DNA of 64,000 nt from Microtetraspora malaysiensis (GCF_001528665.1 NZ_BBYJ01000006.1:479961-543960); one strand, 5' to 3'; positions 36,767 to 45,370 are shown, counted from the first letter of the stretch. Program-made: numbers and translations. Notes: generated by a model not told the origin, from the letters alone.

Positions 36767-39214
36767 TCAGCGGCCGTCGCCGACCACGACCCTGGCCTTG
36801 TTGTAGTTCTTGCCGTTGCCGTCCGGCTTGTAGTTCTTCTCGGTGTTGCCGGCGATGTCTACGGCGAACCAGTGCACCTCGGTGGTCGTGCCGACGGTGA
36901 TCTGCTGCGCCCCCTCACGCATCCCGGCCGCCGTCAGCTTCGGCGAGGAGAGAGTGGGCCGGCTGCCGTCCAGCGTGTAGTAGATGTTGGCCGGCTCGTC
37001 CACGGCGAACGTGAACGAGGTCGAGTCGGCGCCCTTCCCGATGATCTTCAGCTCGGACGACGGCTGCTTGTGGTCGTTCGCGTACCCGCGGGCGACCTCG
37101 AGGATGGCGACCTGCCCGGAGGAGAACTCCATCGCCTCCTCATGGCCCTCGCCGAACGCCGGCTGGAAGCCCACGGCCTGGAACCGCTTGGTCGCCGGGT
37201 CGTAGACGTCCGCGCCGACCTCGAAGTCCCAGCCGATGATGCCCCGGTTGTACCAGTGCTCGTCGGCGCTGTTCCCGGCCGCCGAGTAGAGGACGTCCGG
37301 GACCGGCCCGGTGCGTCCCGGCCAGATCGCGGTGCCGCGCCAGGTCTGCACGGCCGAGAGGATGTGGCTGGAGGCGTTCCAGAAGAAGTTCTCGGTGCCG
37401 TAGTCCACCCGCGGCAGCAGCTCACGCCCGGCCGTCTTGTACGCCCCCGGAGGCCACATGAAGTAGCCGCCGTAGGAGTGCGTGTTCATCGCGAACTTGA
37501 TGTTCTGGAACTTCTGGGTCAGCCACACCTCGTTCTTCGCCTCGGATTCGGACAGCTCGGCCGGACCGGCGAAGGTCTCGCCGGTGCAGGTCGTCGAGGC
37601 GCCGCTGTACCCGTCGAAGATCGACCCGACCGAGAAGTTCCGGTTCAGGTCCACACCCCAGGAGTTCCGCGAGGCCGGGTCCGCGGAGTTGGCCTGGCAG
37701 TAGTTGATCATGTTCTTGCGCTGCATGTTGTAGTCGTAGAACGAGTAGTGCGCGCCGTCGGGGTTGACCGTCGGCAGGATGAAGATGTCGAGGTCGTCCA
37801 CCAGCTTCTTGGTGTCGGAGTCCCCGGCGTAGTTGCGCAGCAGCCGCTCCGCGGTCTCCACACAGGTCAGCGGGGTCACCCACTCGCGCGCGTGCTCCTG
37901 GCAGTAGAGGAACACGCCGGTCTTCGCCCCGTCCCGCTGCTTGCCGATGCGCAGCGCCTTCATCTGGAACGGCTCCCGCGAGACGGAGGCGGGCGCCTTC
38001 AGGTTGTCGGTCAGCCGCGTCGCCGGTGCGGCGGCCACCAGGCCCGTGCCCGCGTTGCCCCGGTACGTCGCGGCGCTCACGAGCGCGGACGCGGCCGCGT
38101 CGCCATTGATCGCGTCCACGACCTGTTTGGCCGTGCTGGACACCGCTCCCGCGGCGTCCGTGGCCAGGTTGACCACGATGTCCTTGCCCGTGACGGAGAC
38201 GCCGAGCGGGGAGGAGGCGGCCTGCGGCTTCGCCAGCGCGACGCTGACGTCGTTGCCGCCTTCGTGCCCGTACGCCTTGGAACTGGCGTACAGCGTGCTC
38301 GCCGCGACCGTGCCGAACTGCGCCTGCGCGGCCCGGCGGTACCCGTTCGTCTTGTACGGCAGGTCCACGATCTCCGCGAGCTTGGGGAACTCGCGGGCCA
38401 GGGAGGTGATCCGGTCGGTGACCTCGGTCGGGTCCATGTAGTGGTCGACGAAGTCCGCGACGTAGTGCTTGCCCGGTGGCTTGCGCGGCTGCCCCAGCCA
38501 CTTGGTCACCGGAACCGTGACGGAGCCGCCGCGGTTGCTGGTGATCGTGGCCGTCGTCGGCGCCTGCGTGATCGACAGGGGAGTACTGAAGCGGTGGTAC
38601 ATGTACTCCCCGGCGTCGGTGAACCGCGACATCGTGGCGGAGCCGCCGGAGTCGGGTGCGGTGCCGGGGCCGCTGTCCCAGGTGACGGTGAGCACGGTTT
38701 GCGCGTCGGTGGCGCTCGACTTCACCTCGACGGACAGGAAGCGCTGGTCGTCCAGGCTGGTGAACCACTCGGCGCGCAGCGGGGACAGCGTGTCGGTCTC
38801 GGCCGTCGCCGCGGCCGCCGACCGCAGCGCCTCGGTCCGCTCGGCCAGGTTCTCGGTGTTGTCGGTCTGGTCGGATATCACGCCCTGGACGTCGAAGCCC
38901 TCGTCGCGCAGGCGGCGTGCCTCGTCGGGGCTGAGCACGGCGTGGATCTCGATGCCGTTGTCCAGGGGCTTCTTGTACTCGGCGAGGTCCACGCCCATCG
39001 CGTTCAGCCGGTCCACGTCCGCCTGGTCGGGGACGACGATCCGCATCAGCGCGACGCCGTTCTGGGCGGTGGTGGACTGGCGGTCCGGGACGATCTCGCC
39101 AGGGGAGGGGGAGGGTTCGGCGAGCGCCGGGAGCGCGCTCAGGGTGAGTGCCAGGGGCAGAGCGAGCGCGACCGCGACGCGGCGCGCCCTCCTGCGGTCC
39201 AGAGGACTCCTCAT
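36767..39214 (-). CDS. Secreted M14 zinc carboxypeptidase
   Basis: 815 residues. A signal peptide opens it (RRRARRVAVALALPLALTLSALPALA). After an N-terminal region comes the M14 domain with zinc ligands His and Glu in CQEHAREWVTPLTC and the second His in MNTHSYGGYFMWPPG; the catalytic Glu is in GWDFEVGADVYD. The C-terminal 80 residues hold a chitobiase-like beta domain (YYTLDGSRPTLSSPKLT, VHWFAVDIAGNTE). It removes C-terminal residues from peptides outside the cell. The ATG follows GAAGGAG at 6 nt; a longer in-frame start is less likely as it would hide the signal peptide. Confidence 0.95.
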   Translation of the reverse strand: MRSPLDRRRARRVAVALALPLALTLSALPALAEPSPSPGEIVPDRQSTTAQNGVALMRIVVPDQADVDRLNAMGVDLAEYKKPLDNGIEIHAVLSPDEARRLRDEGFDVQGVISDQTDNTENLAERTEALRSAAAATAETDTLSPLRAEWFTSLDDQRFLSVEVKSSATDAQTVLTVTWDSGPGTAPDSGGSATMSRFTDAGEYMYHRFSTPLSITQAPTTATITSNRGGSVTVPVTKWLGQPRKPPGKHYVADFVDHYMDPTEVTDRITSLAREFPKLAEIVDLPYKTNGYRRAAQAQFGTVAASTLYASSKAYGHEGGNDVSVALAKPQAASSPLGVSVTGKDIVVNLATDAAGAVSSTAKQVVDAINGDAAASALVSAATYRGNAGTGLVAAAPATRLTDNLKAPASVSREPFQMKALRIGKQRDGAKTGVFLYCQEHAREWVTPLTCVETAERLLRNYAGDSDTKKLVDDLDIFILPTVNPDGAHYSFYDYNMQRKNMINYCQANSADPASRNSWGVDLNRNFSVGSIFDGYSGASTTCTGETFAGPAELSESEAKNEVWLTQKFQNIKFAMNTHSYGGYFMWPPGAYKTAGRELLPRVDYGTENFFWNASSHILSAVQTWRGTAIWPGRTGPVPDVLYSAAGNSADEHWYNRGIIGWDFEVGADVYDPATKRFQAVGFQPAFGEGHEEAMEFSSGQVAILEVARGYANDHKQPSSELKIIGKGADSTSFTFAVDEPANIYYTLDGSRPTLSSPKLTAAGMREGAQQITVGTTTEVHWFAVDIAGNTEKNYKPDGNGKNYNKARVVVGDGR

Positions 39215-39512
39215 CAGAGACTCCTTCTCCGGCGTGCTCCGTCCGGGTAGGGGGTCAGCCCGGCGGGCGCACGCGAGTGGAAGAAGTCTCGATCGGCGAC
39301 ATATTGCAGTCAACACCCTGATATCACCGTGTTATATCGCTTTTGCTGTTATGAGCTGATATTCAGGATTTTGAGGGATAAATCGCCCTAATTGGCAGAA
39401 ATTCGGATGCGCTGTGGCGTGGCCCACTACGCTGGCCGTTTCGGGGGCTGTTCCGGCCGCGCGGGACAGGACGGCGCGGACATCGGGGACGCCCGGGAGA
39501 GGAAGGACGGCG

Positions 39513-40307
39513 ATGCCCGCCGAACGCCACGCGGCCGTGCGCGGACTGCGCCTCGCATACCTCGACTTCGGCGGGCCGGGAGAGCCGGTGCTCGCGCTGC
39601 ACGGCCACTTCGGGCGGGCTCGCATGTTCGCGCCGCTCGCCGCCGCCCTCGCCCCCGGCCACCACGTGATCGCCCTGGAGCAGCGCGGCCACGGCCACAG
39701 CGAGCGGGACGGCGACTTCACACCCGACGCCTACGTCGCCGACGCCGCCGCGTTCCTGCGCGACCTCGGCCTCGGCCCGGTGACCGTGCTCGGCCACTCC
39801 ATGGGCGGCGTCGTCGCCTTCCGGCTCGCCGCCCGGCACCCGGACCTGGTCCGCGCGCTCGTCGTCGAAGAGGGAGGCGCGCTCAACCGGCCGCCGGACG
39901 CCCCGAACCCCGTCCTGGACGTGAGCGGCTGGCCCCGGCGCGCGGCCACGCTCACCGGGCTGCGCCGGGAGGTCGAGTCGCGGGGCATCCCCGACGCGAG
40001 CTACTTCCTGGAGAGCGCCGCCGAGCACCCCGACGGCTGGGGCTTCCTCTTCGACCCCGCCGACATGATGGAGTCCCAGCGGGCGCTGATCGGCGACTGG
40101 TGGCCCGACTGGCTCGCCTCCACCTGCCCGGCCCTGCTCGTCCACGGGCGGGACAGCTTCGTCATGCCCACCGCCATGGCCGTCGAGATGGCCGAGCGCC
40201 GCCCCGGCACCGTGCTGCGCGAGTTCCCCGGCTGCGGCCACTGGGTCCACGACGACGACCCCGACGGCTTCGCCGACGCCGTCCGGGAGTTCCTCGCCGC
40301 ACTGTGA
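39513..40307 (+). CDS. Alpha/beta hydrolase
   Basis: 264 residues. The alpha/beta fold shows the oxyanion strand VLALHGHFGRA, the nucleophile elbow GHSMGGVVAFRLA, an acidic residue in LLVHGRDSFVMP and the catalytic His in PGCGHWVHDDDP. Substrate unknown; the sequence resembles esterase or haloperoxidase-like hydrolases. The ATG was chosen for the GAAGGACGG upstream. It is 64 bp ahead of a serine hydrolase gene and may be co-transcribed. Confidence 0.85.
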   Translation: MPAERHAAVRGLRLAYLDFGGPGEPVLALHGHFGRARMFAPLAAALAPGHHVIALEQRGHGHSERDGDFTPDAYVADAAAFLRDLGLGPVTVLGHSMGGVVAFRLAARHPDLVRALVVEEGGALNRPPDAPNPVLDVSGWPRRAATLTGLRREVESRGIPDASYFLESAAEHPDGWGFLFDPADMMESQRALIGDWWPDWLASTCPALLVHGRDSFVMPTAMAVEMAERRPGTVLREFPGCGHWVHDDDPDGFADAVREFLAAL

Positions 40308-40371
40308 CGGATGCGCCCGGATCGGACATCGGGTGGCGAAATTCCGTTTTCCCCCGAATTGGAGGCATCCC

Positions 40372-41388
40372 ATGTGGCAGCGGATCGACCCTGGAGCGGC
40401 GGGCTTCGCCCCCGATCTCGCCGAGCGGCTCGACGCCCTCATCGAGGAGGGCCGGGCGCCGGGCCTGCACGGCGTCGTGGTCGCCAGGCGCGGCCGCCTC
40501 GTCCTGGAGCGCTACGGCAGGGGCGAGGACTACGCCTGGAACACGTCGCTCGGCGTGGTGGACTTCGGCCCCGAGACCCGCCACGACATCCGCTCGGTCA
40601 CCAAGAGCGTCGTCGGCCTGCTGTACGGCGTCGCCCTCTCCGCGGGCCTGGTCCCGGAGCCGGGCGAACCGATCCTGCGGCACTTCCCCGAGCATGCCGA
40701 CCTCGCCGCCGACCCCGGGCGGGCGGCGCTCACCGTCGAGCACGCCATGACGATGACCCTCGGCCTCGAATGGGACGAGAGCGCACCGTACACCGGGCCG
40801 GAGAACTCCGAGATCGCCATGGAGATGGCCGAGGACCGTTACCGGTTCGTCCTGGAATGTCCGATCGTCGAGGAGCCGGGGAAGCGGTGGTCCTACAGCG
40901 GCGGCGCGGCCGCCCTCGTCGGCGGGCTCATCGCCCGCGGCGTCGGCCGTCCGCTGGAGGAGTTCGCCCGCGACGCGCTCTTCGCGCCGCTCGGCATCAC
41001 GTCCTTCGAGTGGATGGCGGGGGAGGACGGCGTGGCGTCGGCCGCCTCCGGGCTGCGGCTCGCCCCGCGCGACCTCGCCCGGATCGGCCAGGCCGTGCTC
41101 GACGCGGAGGTGATCCCCGCCTCCTGGATCGCGGACATGCTGCGGCCGCGCGTGCCCACCTGGGACGGGTTCTCCTACGGCTACCTGTGGCATGTGGGGC
41201 CCGACCGTCCGGAGGAGCCGTCCCTCCGGCGCGCCATGGCCGTGGGGAACGGCGGCCAGCGGCTCTTCCTCTTCCCCGATCTCGACCTCGTCGTGGCCGT
41301 CACCGCGGGCATGTACAACGGGGGCGAGCAGGACGCGGCGGCCCGAGCCGTCCTGGACGAGGTGCTCCTGCCGTCCCTGACCTCCTGA
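40372..41388 (+). CDS. Serine hydrolase of the beta-lactamase/DD-peptidase fold
   Basis: 338 residues with the class C beta-lactamase-like fold: SVTK (Ser-x-x-Lys nucleophile motif) at about residue 76, SYSGG in the second motif position (Tyr-x-Asn replaced by Tyr-Ser-Gly), and GNGGQRLFLFPDLDLVVAV in the third region. No signal peptide is present, so it is likely a cytoplasmic esterase or peptidase rather than a drug-resistance enzyme. The ATG follows GGAGG at 7 nt. Confidence 0.85.
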   Translation: MWQRIDPGAAGFAPDLAERLDALIEEGRAPGLHGVVVARRGRLVLERYGRGEDYAWNTSLGVVDFGPETRHDIRSVTKSVVGLLYGVALSAGLVPEPGEPILRHFPEHADLAADPGRAALTVEHAMTMTLGLEWDESAPYTGPENSEIAMEMAEDRYRFVLECPIVEEPGKRWSYSGGAAALVGGLIARGVGRPLEEFARDALFAPLGITSFEWMAGEDGVASAASGLRLAPRDLARIGQAVLDAEVIPASWIADMLRPRVPTWDGFSYGYLWHVGPDRPEEPSLRRAMAVGNGGQRLFLFPDLDLVVAVTAGMYNGGEQDAAARAVLDEVLLPSLTS

Positions 41389-41435
41389 CACCCGATCCGG
41401 CGGTCCTTTGATCTGCCGGCCAGGTGGGGTGTCGG

Positions 41436-42362
41436 TCAGGAGAGGAAGTCGACGACGGCGTCCAGCCAGGCGCGAGGCTGATCGATATGGGCCATGTGCC
41501 CGGCCTCGTCGATCAGCACGACCCGCGCGGCGGGCAGCGAGGCGGCGGCCTCGACGGCCAGGGCCGCCGGGAAGGTCATGTCCTGCCGGCCCTGCAGCAG
41601 CAGTACGGGGGTCCCGGTGGCGGCGAGCCGCCGTACCGCGTCGTTGGGCCGCGCGGTGGGCAGCGTGCCGGCCTGCCAGGGACGCATCCACTCCGCGGAG
41701 AAACGGACGGCCTCCAGGCGCTCCAGATAGCCGGGCAGCGCCTCCGCGCGCCAGACGTTCGCGCGTGCCCCGGCGAACGCCGCCGCGCGGGTCAACTCCG
41801 GACCGGACAGCGTCGGATCGGACCACACACGGGCCTCGTCCGCGCGCCGTTCCTCGCGCTCCCGCCAGCCCGCGAACGCGTCGGGAGGCACGGGGAGGAC
41901 GCTGCTGGACGCGATCACCATCCGCCGAACCCGGTGCGGCGCGGCCAGCGCCAGCCGCTGGGCGAGCAGGCCGCCGTAGGAGAAGCCGAGCACGTCGACG
42001 CGGGAGGCGCCCAGCGCGTCCAGCAGGGCGACGAGGTCGCCGACGGCGGCGTCGGGCGTGTACTGGTCGTCCGGCAGGTCGCGGCTGGAGCGTCCGCAGC
42101 CGCGCAGGTCCGGCAGGACCACCCGATGCCGGCCGGAGAGCTCGCCGAGAGGGACGCGCAAGTAGCTGTGGTCCCAGTCGGGGCCCCCGTGGATCACGAG
42201 CAACGTGCGCTCGGCGGGCCCGGCCGTCCGCGCGACGAACAGCTCGACACGGGGCTGCGCGGAGACGGAGACCATGATCTCGCTGAACATCCGGTCAGTA
42301 TCCCGGTGGCTCCCCGCCGCGACAAACGCCGCTACCCGGGCGTTCCGCTCGTCCGACGACAT
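41436..42362 (-). CDS. Alpha/beta hydrolase, proline iminopeptidase-like
   Basis: 308 residues. The motif HGGPDWDHSYL with its HGGP oxyanion loop, the LPDLRGCGRSSRD segment, the nucleophile in GFSYGGLLAQRLA, Asp in LLLQGRQDMTFP and His in DEAGHMAHIDQP match the S33 group (proline iminopeptidases and related hydrolases). The first 28 residues upstream of MFSEIM are less typical, so the start may be the ATG at about 42290. Substrate not clear. Confidence 0.85.
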   Translation of the reverse strand: MSSDERNARVAAFVAAGSHRDTDRMFSEIMVSVSAQPRVELFVARTAGPAERTLLVIHGGPDWDHSYLRVPLGELSGRHRVVLPDLRGCGRSSRDLPDDQYTPDAAVGDLVALLDALGASRVDVLGFSYGGLLAQRLALAAPHRVRRMVIASSSVLPVPPDAFAGWREREERRADEARVWSDPTLSGPELTRAAAFAGARANVWRAEALPGYLERLEAVRFSAEWMRPWQAGTLPTARPNDAVRRLAATGTPVLLLQGRQDMTFPAALAVEAAASLPAARVVLIDEAGHMAHIDQPRAWLDAVVDFLS

Positions 42363-42443
42363 GATCCGCAGGGCGCACGGTGTATGTTCCGCGAAGACGG
42401 CGTGAGTTCCGCGAGGTACGCCTCATGCCCCTGGTCGCCGACG

Positions 42444-42559
42444 CCTGCGTGTCTCCTGCGCACCCCTGCGTGCGGTCCTGCCTGCGTGCGGTCCTGCAAC
42501 GCCTGCGTGCGGTCGTGCACACGCCTGCGTTCCGTCCTGTGCACGCCTGCACAGGCGTG
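42444..42559. repeat. Degenerate direct repeats and a palindrome in a divergent promoter region
   Basis: Five copies of a unit close to CCTGCGTGCGGTCCTG begin near 42444, 42465, 42481, 42502 and 42523; two are identical over 16 bp. The array ends in the palindrome CACGCCTG-CA-CAGGCGTG (42542-42559). It fills the middle of the 250-bp space between divergent genes, with spacings of 16-21 bp. It could be an operator array or a decayed simple repeat. Confidence 0.75.
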
Positions 42560-42612
42560 TTCCCGACTTCGGCGGCGGTGCGGAAGCCCGATGGGGCCGC
42601 GAGAATTCCGGC

Positions 42613-43308
42613 ATGGAACAGAAGTTGAGCCGCCGGGAAGCCTCGGATGCGGTCAGCCACCTGGGATGGCGTTATCTGCTCGGCACTTTGCGCACGTCGG
42701 TCCCGGTCGGGTCGCTGGCTCGGGCGGTCGAGGTGGCCGCGAGCGCGGTCGAGGTGTGCGGTGACGACGCCGATCGGCACCTCCGCGTCGACCTCCGGCC
42801 AGACCGGGTCGTCCTCACCCTGCAGTCGCTGGACCTGGCGGGGCTGACCGCTCGCGACGTCGATCTCGCGCATCGGATCTCCGCCGCCATGCATGAGGGC
42901 GGACTACGGGCGGAACCCGAGATCGGCACGGGGGCATCGCGGTCGGTCCAGATCCTGGAGATCGCGATCGACGCGCTCGACATCGCGGCGATCCGGCCAT
43001 TCTGGAAGGCGGTGCTGGGCTACGCCGATGAGGCGGGGGCAGACGGTCCCGAGGATCCGGTCATCGACCCGATCGGGCAGGGCCCGGCGATCTGGTTCCA
43101 GCAGATGGATCAGCCGCGCTCACAACGCAATCGCATCCATTTCGACATCTGCGTCCCGCACGACGAGGCTTCCCTGCGGATCGAGGCCGCGCTGGCCGCA
43201 GGTGGCCGACTCCTGTCCGCGTCCCGTGCCCCCGCCTTCTGGGTACTCGCCGACATCGAGGGCAACGAGGCCTGCGTGACGACCTGGCAGGGGCGCGACG
43301 GCTCATAG
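42613..43308 (+). CDS. Pterin carbinolamine dehydratase-like / VOC fusion protein
   Basis: 231 residues. The N-terminal half (about 1-105) looks like a 4a-hydroxytetrahydrobiopterin dehydratase domain: HLGWRYLLGTLRTSV, LRPDRVVLTLQSLDLAGLTARDVDLAHRISA. The C-terminal half is a glyoxalase-like VOC domain (DALDIAAIRPFWKAVLGY, NRIHFDICVPHDEASLRIEAAL, VLADIEGNEACVTTW). Fusions of this type occur in actinobacteria, function unknown. The dehydratase histidine pair usually seen as HH is not evident, so that half may only be structural. Confidence 0.8.
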   Translation: MEQKLSRREASDAVSHLGWRYLLGTLRTSVPVGSLARAVEVAASAVEVCGDDADRHLRVDLRPDRVVLTLQSLDLAGLTARDVDLAHRISAAMHEGGLRAEPEIGTGASRSVQILEIAIDALDIAAIRPFWKAVLGYADEAGADGPEDPVIDPIGQGPAIWFQQMDQPRSQRNRIHFDICVPHDEASLRIEAALAAGGRLLSASRAPAFWVLADIEGNEACVTTWQGRDGS

Positions 43309-43656
43309 CCGTTCGTTGACAGCGGAGATGTGGCCGGGCATGCCACTCGCCGCGCCGGGCGCATGACGGGGGCATCCGGACGGGGCCGCCCGGGACGCGA
43401 GCGGCTGTGGTTCGACCTGGTGGTCCCAGCCGGAACGATCGCCGCTCATCGTGCCGGGGTCTGATCGGATGGTTACCGGCCAGGACAAACGCGGACGACC
43501 GCGGGGGCGAACGCCAGGGCCGGCGACCGCGGTCCCTTTGCCGGGACGTCCAGTGTCCTTGGGCATCGTGGGACGGCCCGGCCGTACGCGAATTGGTATG
43601 GTCGGCCGGTTCAGATCGGCTCGCCGCCGATGCCGCTATTCATGGGGACGGATTGC
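43309..43656. other. Gene-free region, no supported feature
   Basis: 348 bp between the fusion gene and the monooxygenase. Open frames here have no recognisable protein or ribosome site. A short AT-richer patch near 43590 (GCGAATTGGTATGG) could be part of the promoter of the next gene. Otherwise nothing is seen. Confidence 0.5.
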
Positions 43657-43989
43657 ATGATCTTCATTACCGCCAAGTTCCGAGTGCTGCCGGAGCACGC
43701 CGACCGGTGGCCCGAGATCAGCGGTGATTTCACCCAGGCGACCCGCCAGGAGCCGGGCTGCCTGTGGTTCGACTGGTCGCGCAGCGTCGACGACCCGAAC
43801 GAGTATGTCCTTGTTGAGGCGTTCCGCGACGACGCGGCCGGGGCCGCGCACGTTCAGTCGGAGCACTTCAGGGAGGCCCAGCGGACCCTGCCGCCGTACC
43901 TCGCTGAGACGCCCCGGATCGTCAACACCACGGTCCCGCAGAACGACTGGTCCCTCCTCGGCGAAATGGCCGTGCCGGAGCGGGGCTGA
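43657..43989 (+). CDS. Antibiotic biosynthesis monooxygenase (ABM) family protein
   Basis: 110 residues with the ABM dimeric ferredoxin-like fold: IFITAKFRVLPEHADRW, EPGCLWFDWSRSVDDPNEYVLVEAFRDDAAGAAHVQSEHF, and the final strand around RIVNTTV. Such proteins include quinol monooxygenases and stress-related proteins without a cofactor. The ATG was chosen for the GGGGACGG upstream. A hairpin follows the stop, and a broken second copy lies 180 bp downstream. Confidence 0.9.
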   Translation: MIFITAKFRVLPEHADRWPEISGDFTQATRQEPGCLWFDWSRSVDDPNEYVLVEAFRDDAAGAAHVQSEHFREAQRTLPPYLAETPRIVNTTVPQNDWSLLGEMAVPERG

Positions 43990-43995
43990 CTCCCC

Positions 43996-44020
43996 GGCCC
44001 GGACGGCATCCGTCCGGGCC
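43996..44020 (+). terminator. Terminator hairpin after the ABM gene
   Basis: GGCCCGGACGG / CCGTCCGGGCC, perfect 11-bp stem with a 3-nt loop, 6 bp after the stop codon. No U-tract. Confidence 0.8.
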
Positions 44021-44166
44021 CGCCGTCCCTCATGTGAGGTCAATGTCTGTCCGCCTTACGGAGGCTTTGGAGTTCCAGGATTGTCGCGAGCGTCGAAACG
44101 AGGGCCGCCGGAGGATCATGGAGGTCGGCGAAGAGGCGGATATCCCTTACTGATCTCCCCGGGCTC

Positions 44167-44295
44167 GTTGAAGATCCGAGCGAGTACGTCTTGGTCGAGG
44201 TGTTCCATGACGACGCGGCCGAGCAGCGCATGCTGAGCTGGCGCCTTCGCTCTCAGCATGTGACGGTCTGGGTTTCTCGTTTCAGAGGATTATGA
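44167..44295 (+). pseudogene. Remnant of a second ABM monooxygenase gene
   Basis: Reading the plus strand, 44167-44226 encodes VEDPSEYVLVEVFHDDAAEQ, identical at 14 of 20 positions to the middle of the intact ABM protein (VDDPNEYVLVEAFRDDAAGA). Neither the N-terminal strand nor a start is recognisable upstream, and the frame runs without similarity to a stop at 44293. It is a decayed duplicate or a trace of recombination. The rest of the 340-bp gene-free stretch (43990-44329) holds the hairpin above and the vapBC promoter. Confidence 0.75.
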
Positions 44296-44300
44296 GATAT

Positions 44301-44323
44301 GCATGCATGTTGCATGCTACTGT
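44301..44323 (+). promoter_or_regulatory. Operator and leaderless promoter of vapBC
   Basis: Two self-complementary GCATGC sites (44301-44306 and 44312-44317) lie 11 bp apart, one helical turn, directly before the -10 TACTGT (44318-44323). The antitoxin ATG follows 6 nt later, so the mRNA is probably leaderless. Binding of the VapBC complex here would block the promoter, the usual autoregulation of such modules. Confidence 0.55.
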
Positions 44324-44329
44324 GCCTGC

Positions 44330-44554
44330 ATGGGCACCATTCAGATTCGAGACGTCCCGGATGCGACCGAGCGGACGCTCAAGGCGCGGGCTGAGCGCGA
44401 GGGTAAGTCGCTGACCGCGTACGTGCGGGATCTTCTGAACGAAGAGGCCAGCAGCCCCACCCTGGACGAGGTGATGGACAAAATCGCCACCGACGAGCCG
44501 ATCGCCTACGACCCTGACTTCGTCAGGGAGACCCTGCGAGAGGGGTGCCGGTGA
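44330..44554 (+). CDS. vapB: Antitoxin, ribbon-helix-helix (VapB/FitA-like)
   Basis: 74 residues. The N-terminal ribbon-helix-helix is GTIQIRDVPDATERTLKARAEREGKSLTAYVRDLL, with the DNA-contacting strand TIQIRDV; the C-terminal tail (ASSPTLDEVMDKIA onward) would wrap the toxin. It neutralises the PIN-domain toxin next door and represses the operon. The ATG is fixed by the -10 element 6 nt upstream. It overlaps vapC by 4 nt. Confidence 0.88.
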   Translation: MGTIQIRDVPDATERTLKARAEREGKSLTAYVRDLLNEEASSPTLDEVMDKIATDEPIAYDPDFVRETLREGCR

Positions 44555-44964
44555 GCCTGGTCGTCGACGCCTCGATCGTTTTCCGCCTGCTGGCGAACAT
44601 CAAGGGTGACGACCTTCTCCGGCAGAGACTCGCCCGCAAGGTGCACGCGCCCGCGTTGATCGATGTGGAGATCGCCTCGGCCGTGCGCGGGCACGTGATC
44701 ACGAGCAAGCCCGAGGTGCGTATCTCGGAGGCGCGTGCTCGGGTCATGCTGGAGCGCTATGCCGAGCTCAAAATCGTCCGGCATCCAATGGCGCCGCTGC
44801 AGACGCGCGTGTTGGAGCTCAGGAACAACGTCACCGCGTACGACGGCATGTATATCGCGCTCGCCGAGCTGCTCGGCGTGCCGCTGCTCACCAATGACGC
44901 CAAGTTCGCTGGTTCGACAGGGCATCGCGCGGAGATCCACCGTTATCCGCCTCCGTCGGTGTGA
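44551..44964 (+). CDS. vapC: PIN-domain toxin VapC
   Basis: 137 residues. Acidic residues of the PIN active site are visible: Asp in LVVDASIV, Glu in IDVEIASAVRG, Asp in AYDGMYIALAE and Asp in LLTNDAKFA. VapC toxins are Mg2+-dependent RNases that cut tRNA or rRNA. The GTG overlaps the antitoxin stop as GTGA with GAGAGGGG upstream, which decides it over a GTG 6 bp earlier. Confidence 0.9.
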   Translation: MSLVVDASIVFRLLANIKGDDLLRQRLARKVHAPALIDVEIASAVRGHVITSKPEVRISEARARVMLERYAELKIVRHPMAPLQTRVLELRNNVTAYDGMYIALAELLGVPLLTNDAKFAGSTGHRAEIHRYPPPSV

Positions 44965-45009
44965 GGCCGCGACGCGGCTGACCTCCGGTTCCGCCGGGGG
45001 CGAGCACGT

Positions 45010-45213
45010 GGCGGCCTCCACCAGGTCGGCGCGCATCTCAGGGTCGGCGAGGGCGTCCAGGGTCTCCTGCAGGGACTCCCACTCGGCTACTGATAGGAGC
45101 ATGGCATGCGGCTGCCCGCTCCGGGTCAGAGTGAAACGGTTGTGCTCCCTGGCGGCGCGGTCGGCCAGCTCGGTAAGCCGGTCCTGTGCTTCGCCGATCG
45201 GAATGAGCTCCAT
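45010..45213 (-). pseudogene. Phd/YefM antitoxin remnant without toxin
   Basis: The frame from the ATG at 45213 (or GTG 45219) gives a normal Phd/YefM N-terminus: MELIPIGEAQDRLTELADRA, FTLTRSGQPHAMLLSVAEWESLQETLDALADPEM. After about residue 68 the similarity ends and there is no stop until 44506, the frame reading antisense through all of vapC. The intact antitoxin should stop after about 85 residues. No RelE/YoeB partner is present. This is best seen as a truncated orphan antitoxin; a long fusion product of about 235 residues is formally possible. Confidence 0.65.
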
Positions 45214-45259
45214 GGGCACAAGTTGTCTGCCGAGCCGAGGCCGGGAGCCCGTCGCCTGA

Positions 45260-45308
45260 ATAAAACGAAGCGGGCCCGGATCTCGAGGTGAGATCCGGGC
45301 CCGCTTCG
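45260..45308 (-). terminator. Rho-independent terminator of the proline operon
   Basis: A 19-bp perfect stem built on GAAGCGGGCCCGGATCTC with a 5-nt loop. On the minus strand it is followed by TTTTATT, so it is a canonical intrinsic terminator. It lies 62 bp after the pruA stop. Confidence 0.95.
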
Positions 45309-45370
45309 CTGGGGCCGCCTGCCGAGGGTGACAGCTCGCGAGGGTGATCCCTTCGCGGCGGGCTCGACGG

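Noticed and set aside
40372..41388. Beta-lactamase resistance gene
   Set aside because: It lacks a signal peptide and the second motif is Tyr-Ser-Gly; the family is mostly esterases and peptidases.
42444..42559. CRISPR array
   Set aside because: Units are 16-21 bp, degenerate and without unique spacers; no cas genes are in the window.
43407..43727. ORF upstream of the ABM gene
   Set aside because: Arg-rich text without ribosome site or homology pattern; it overlaps the ABM start in another frame.
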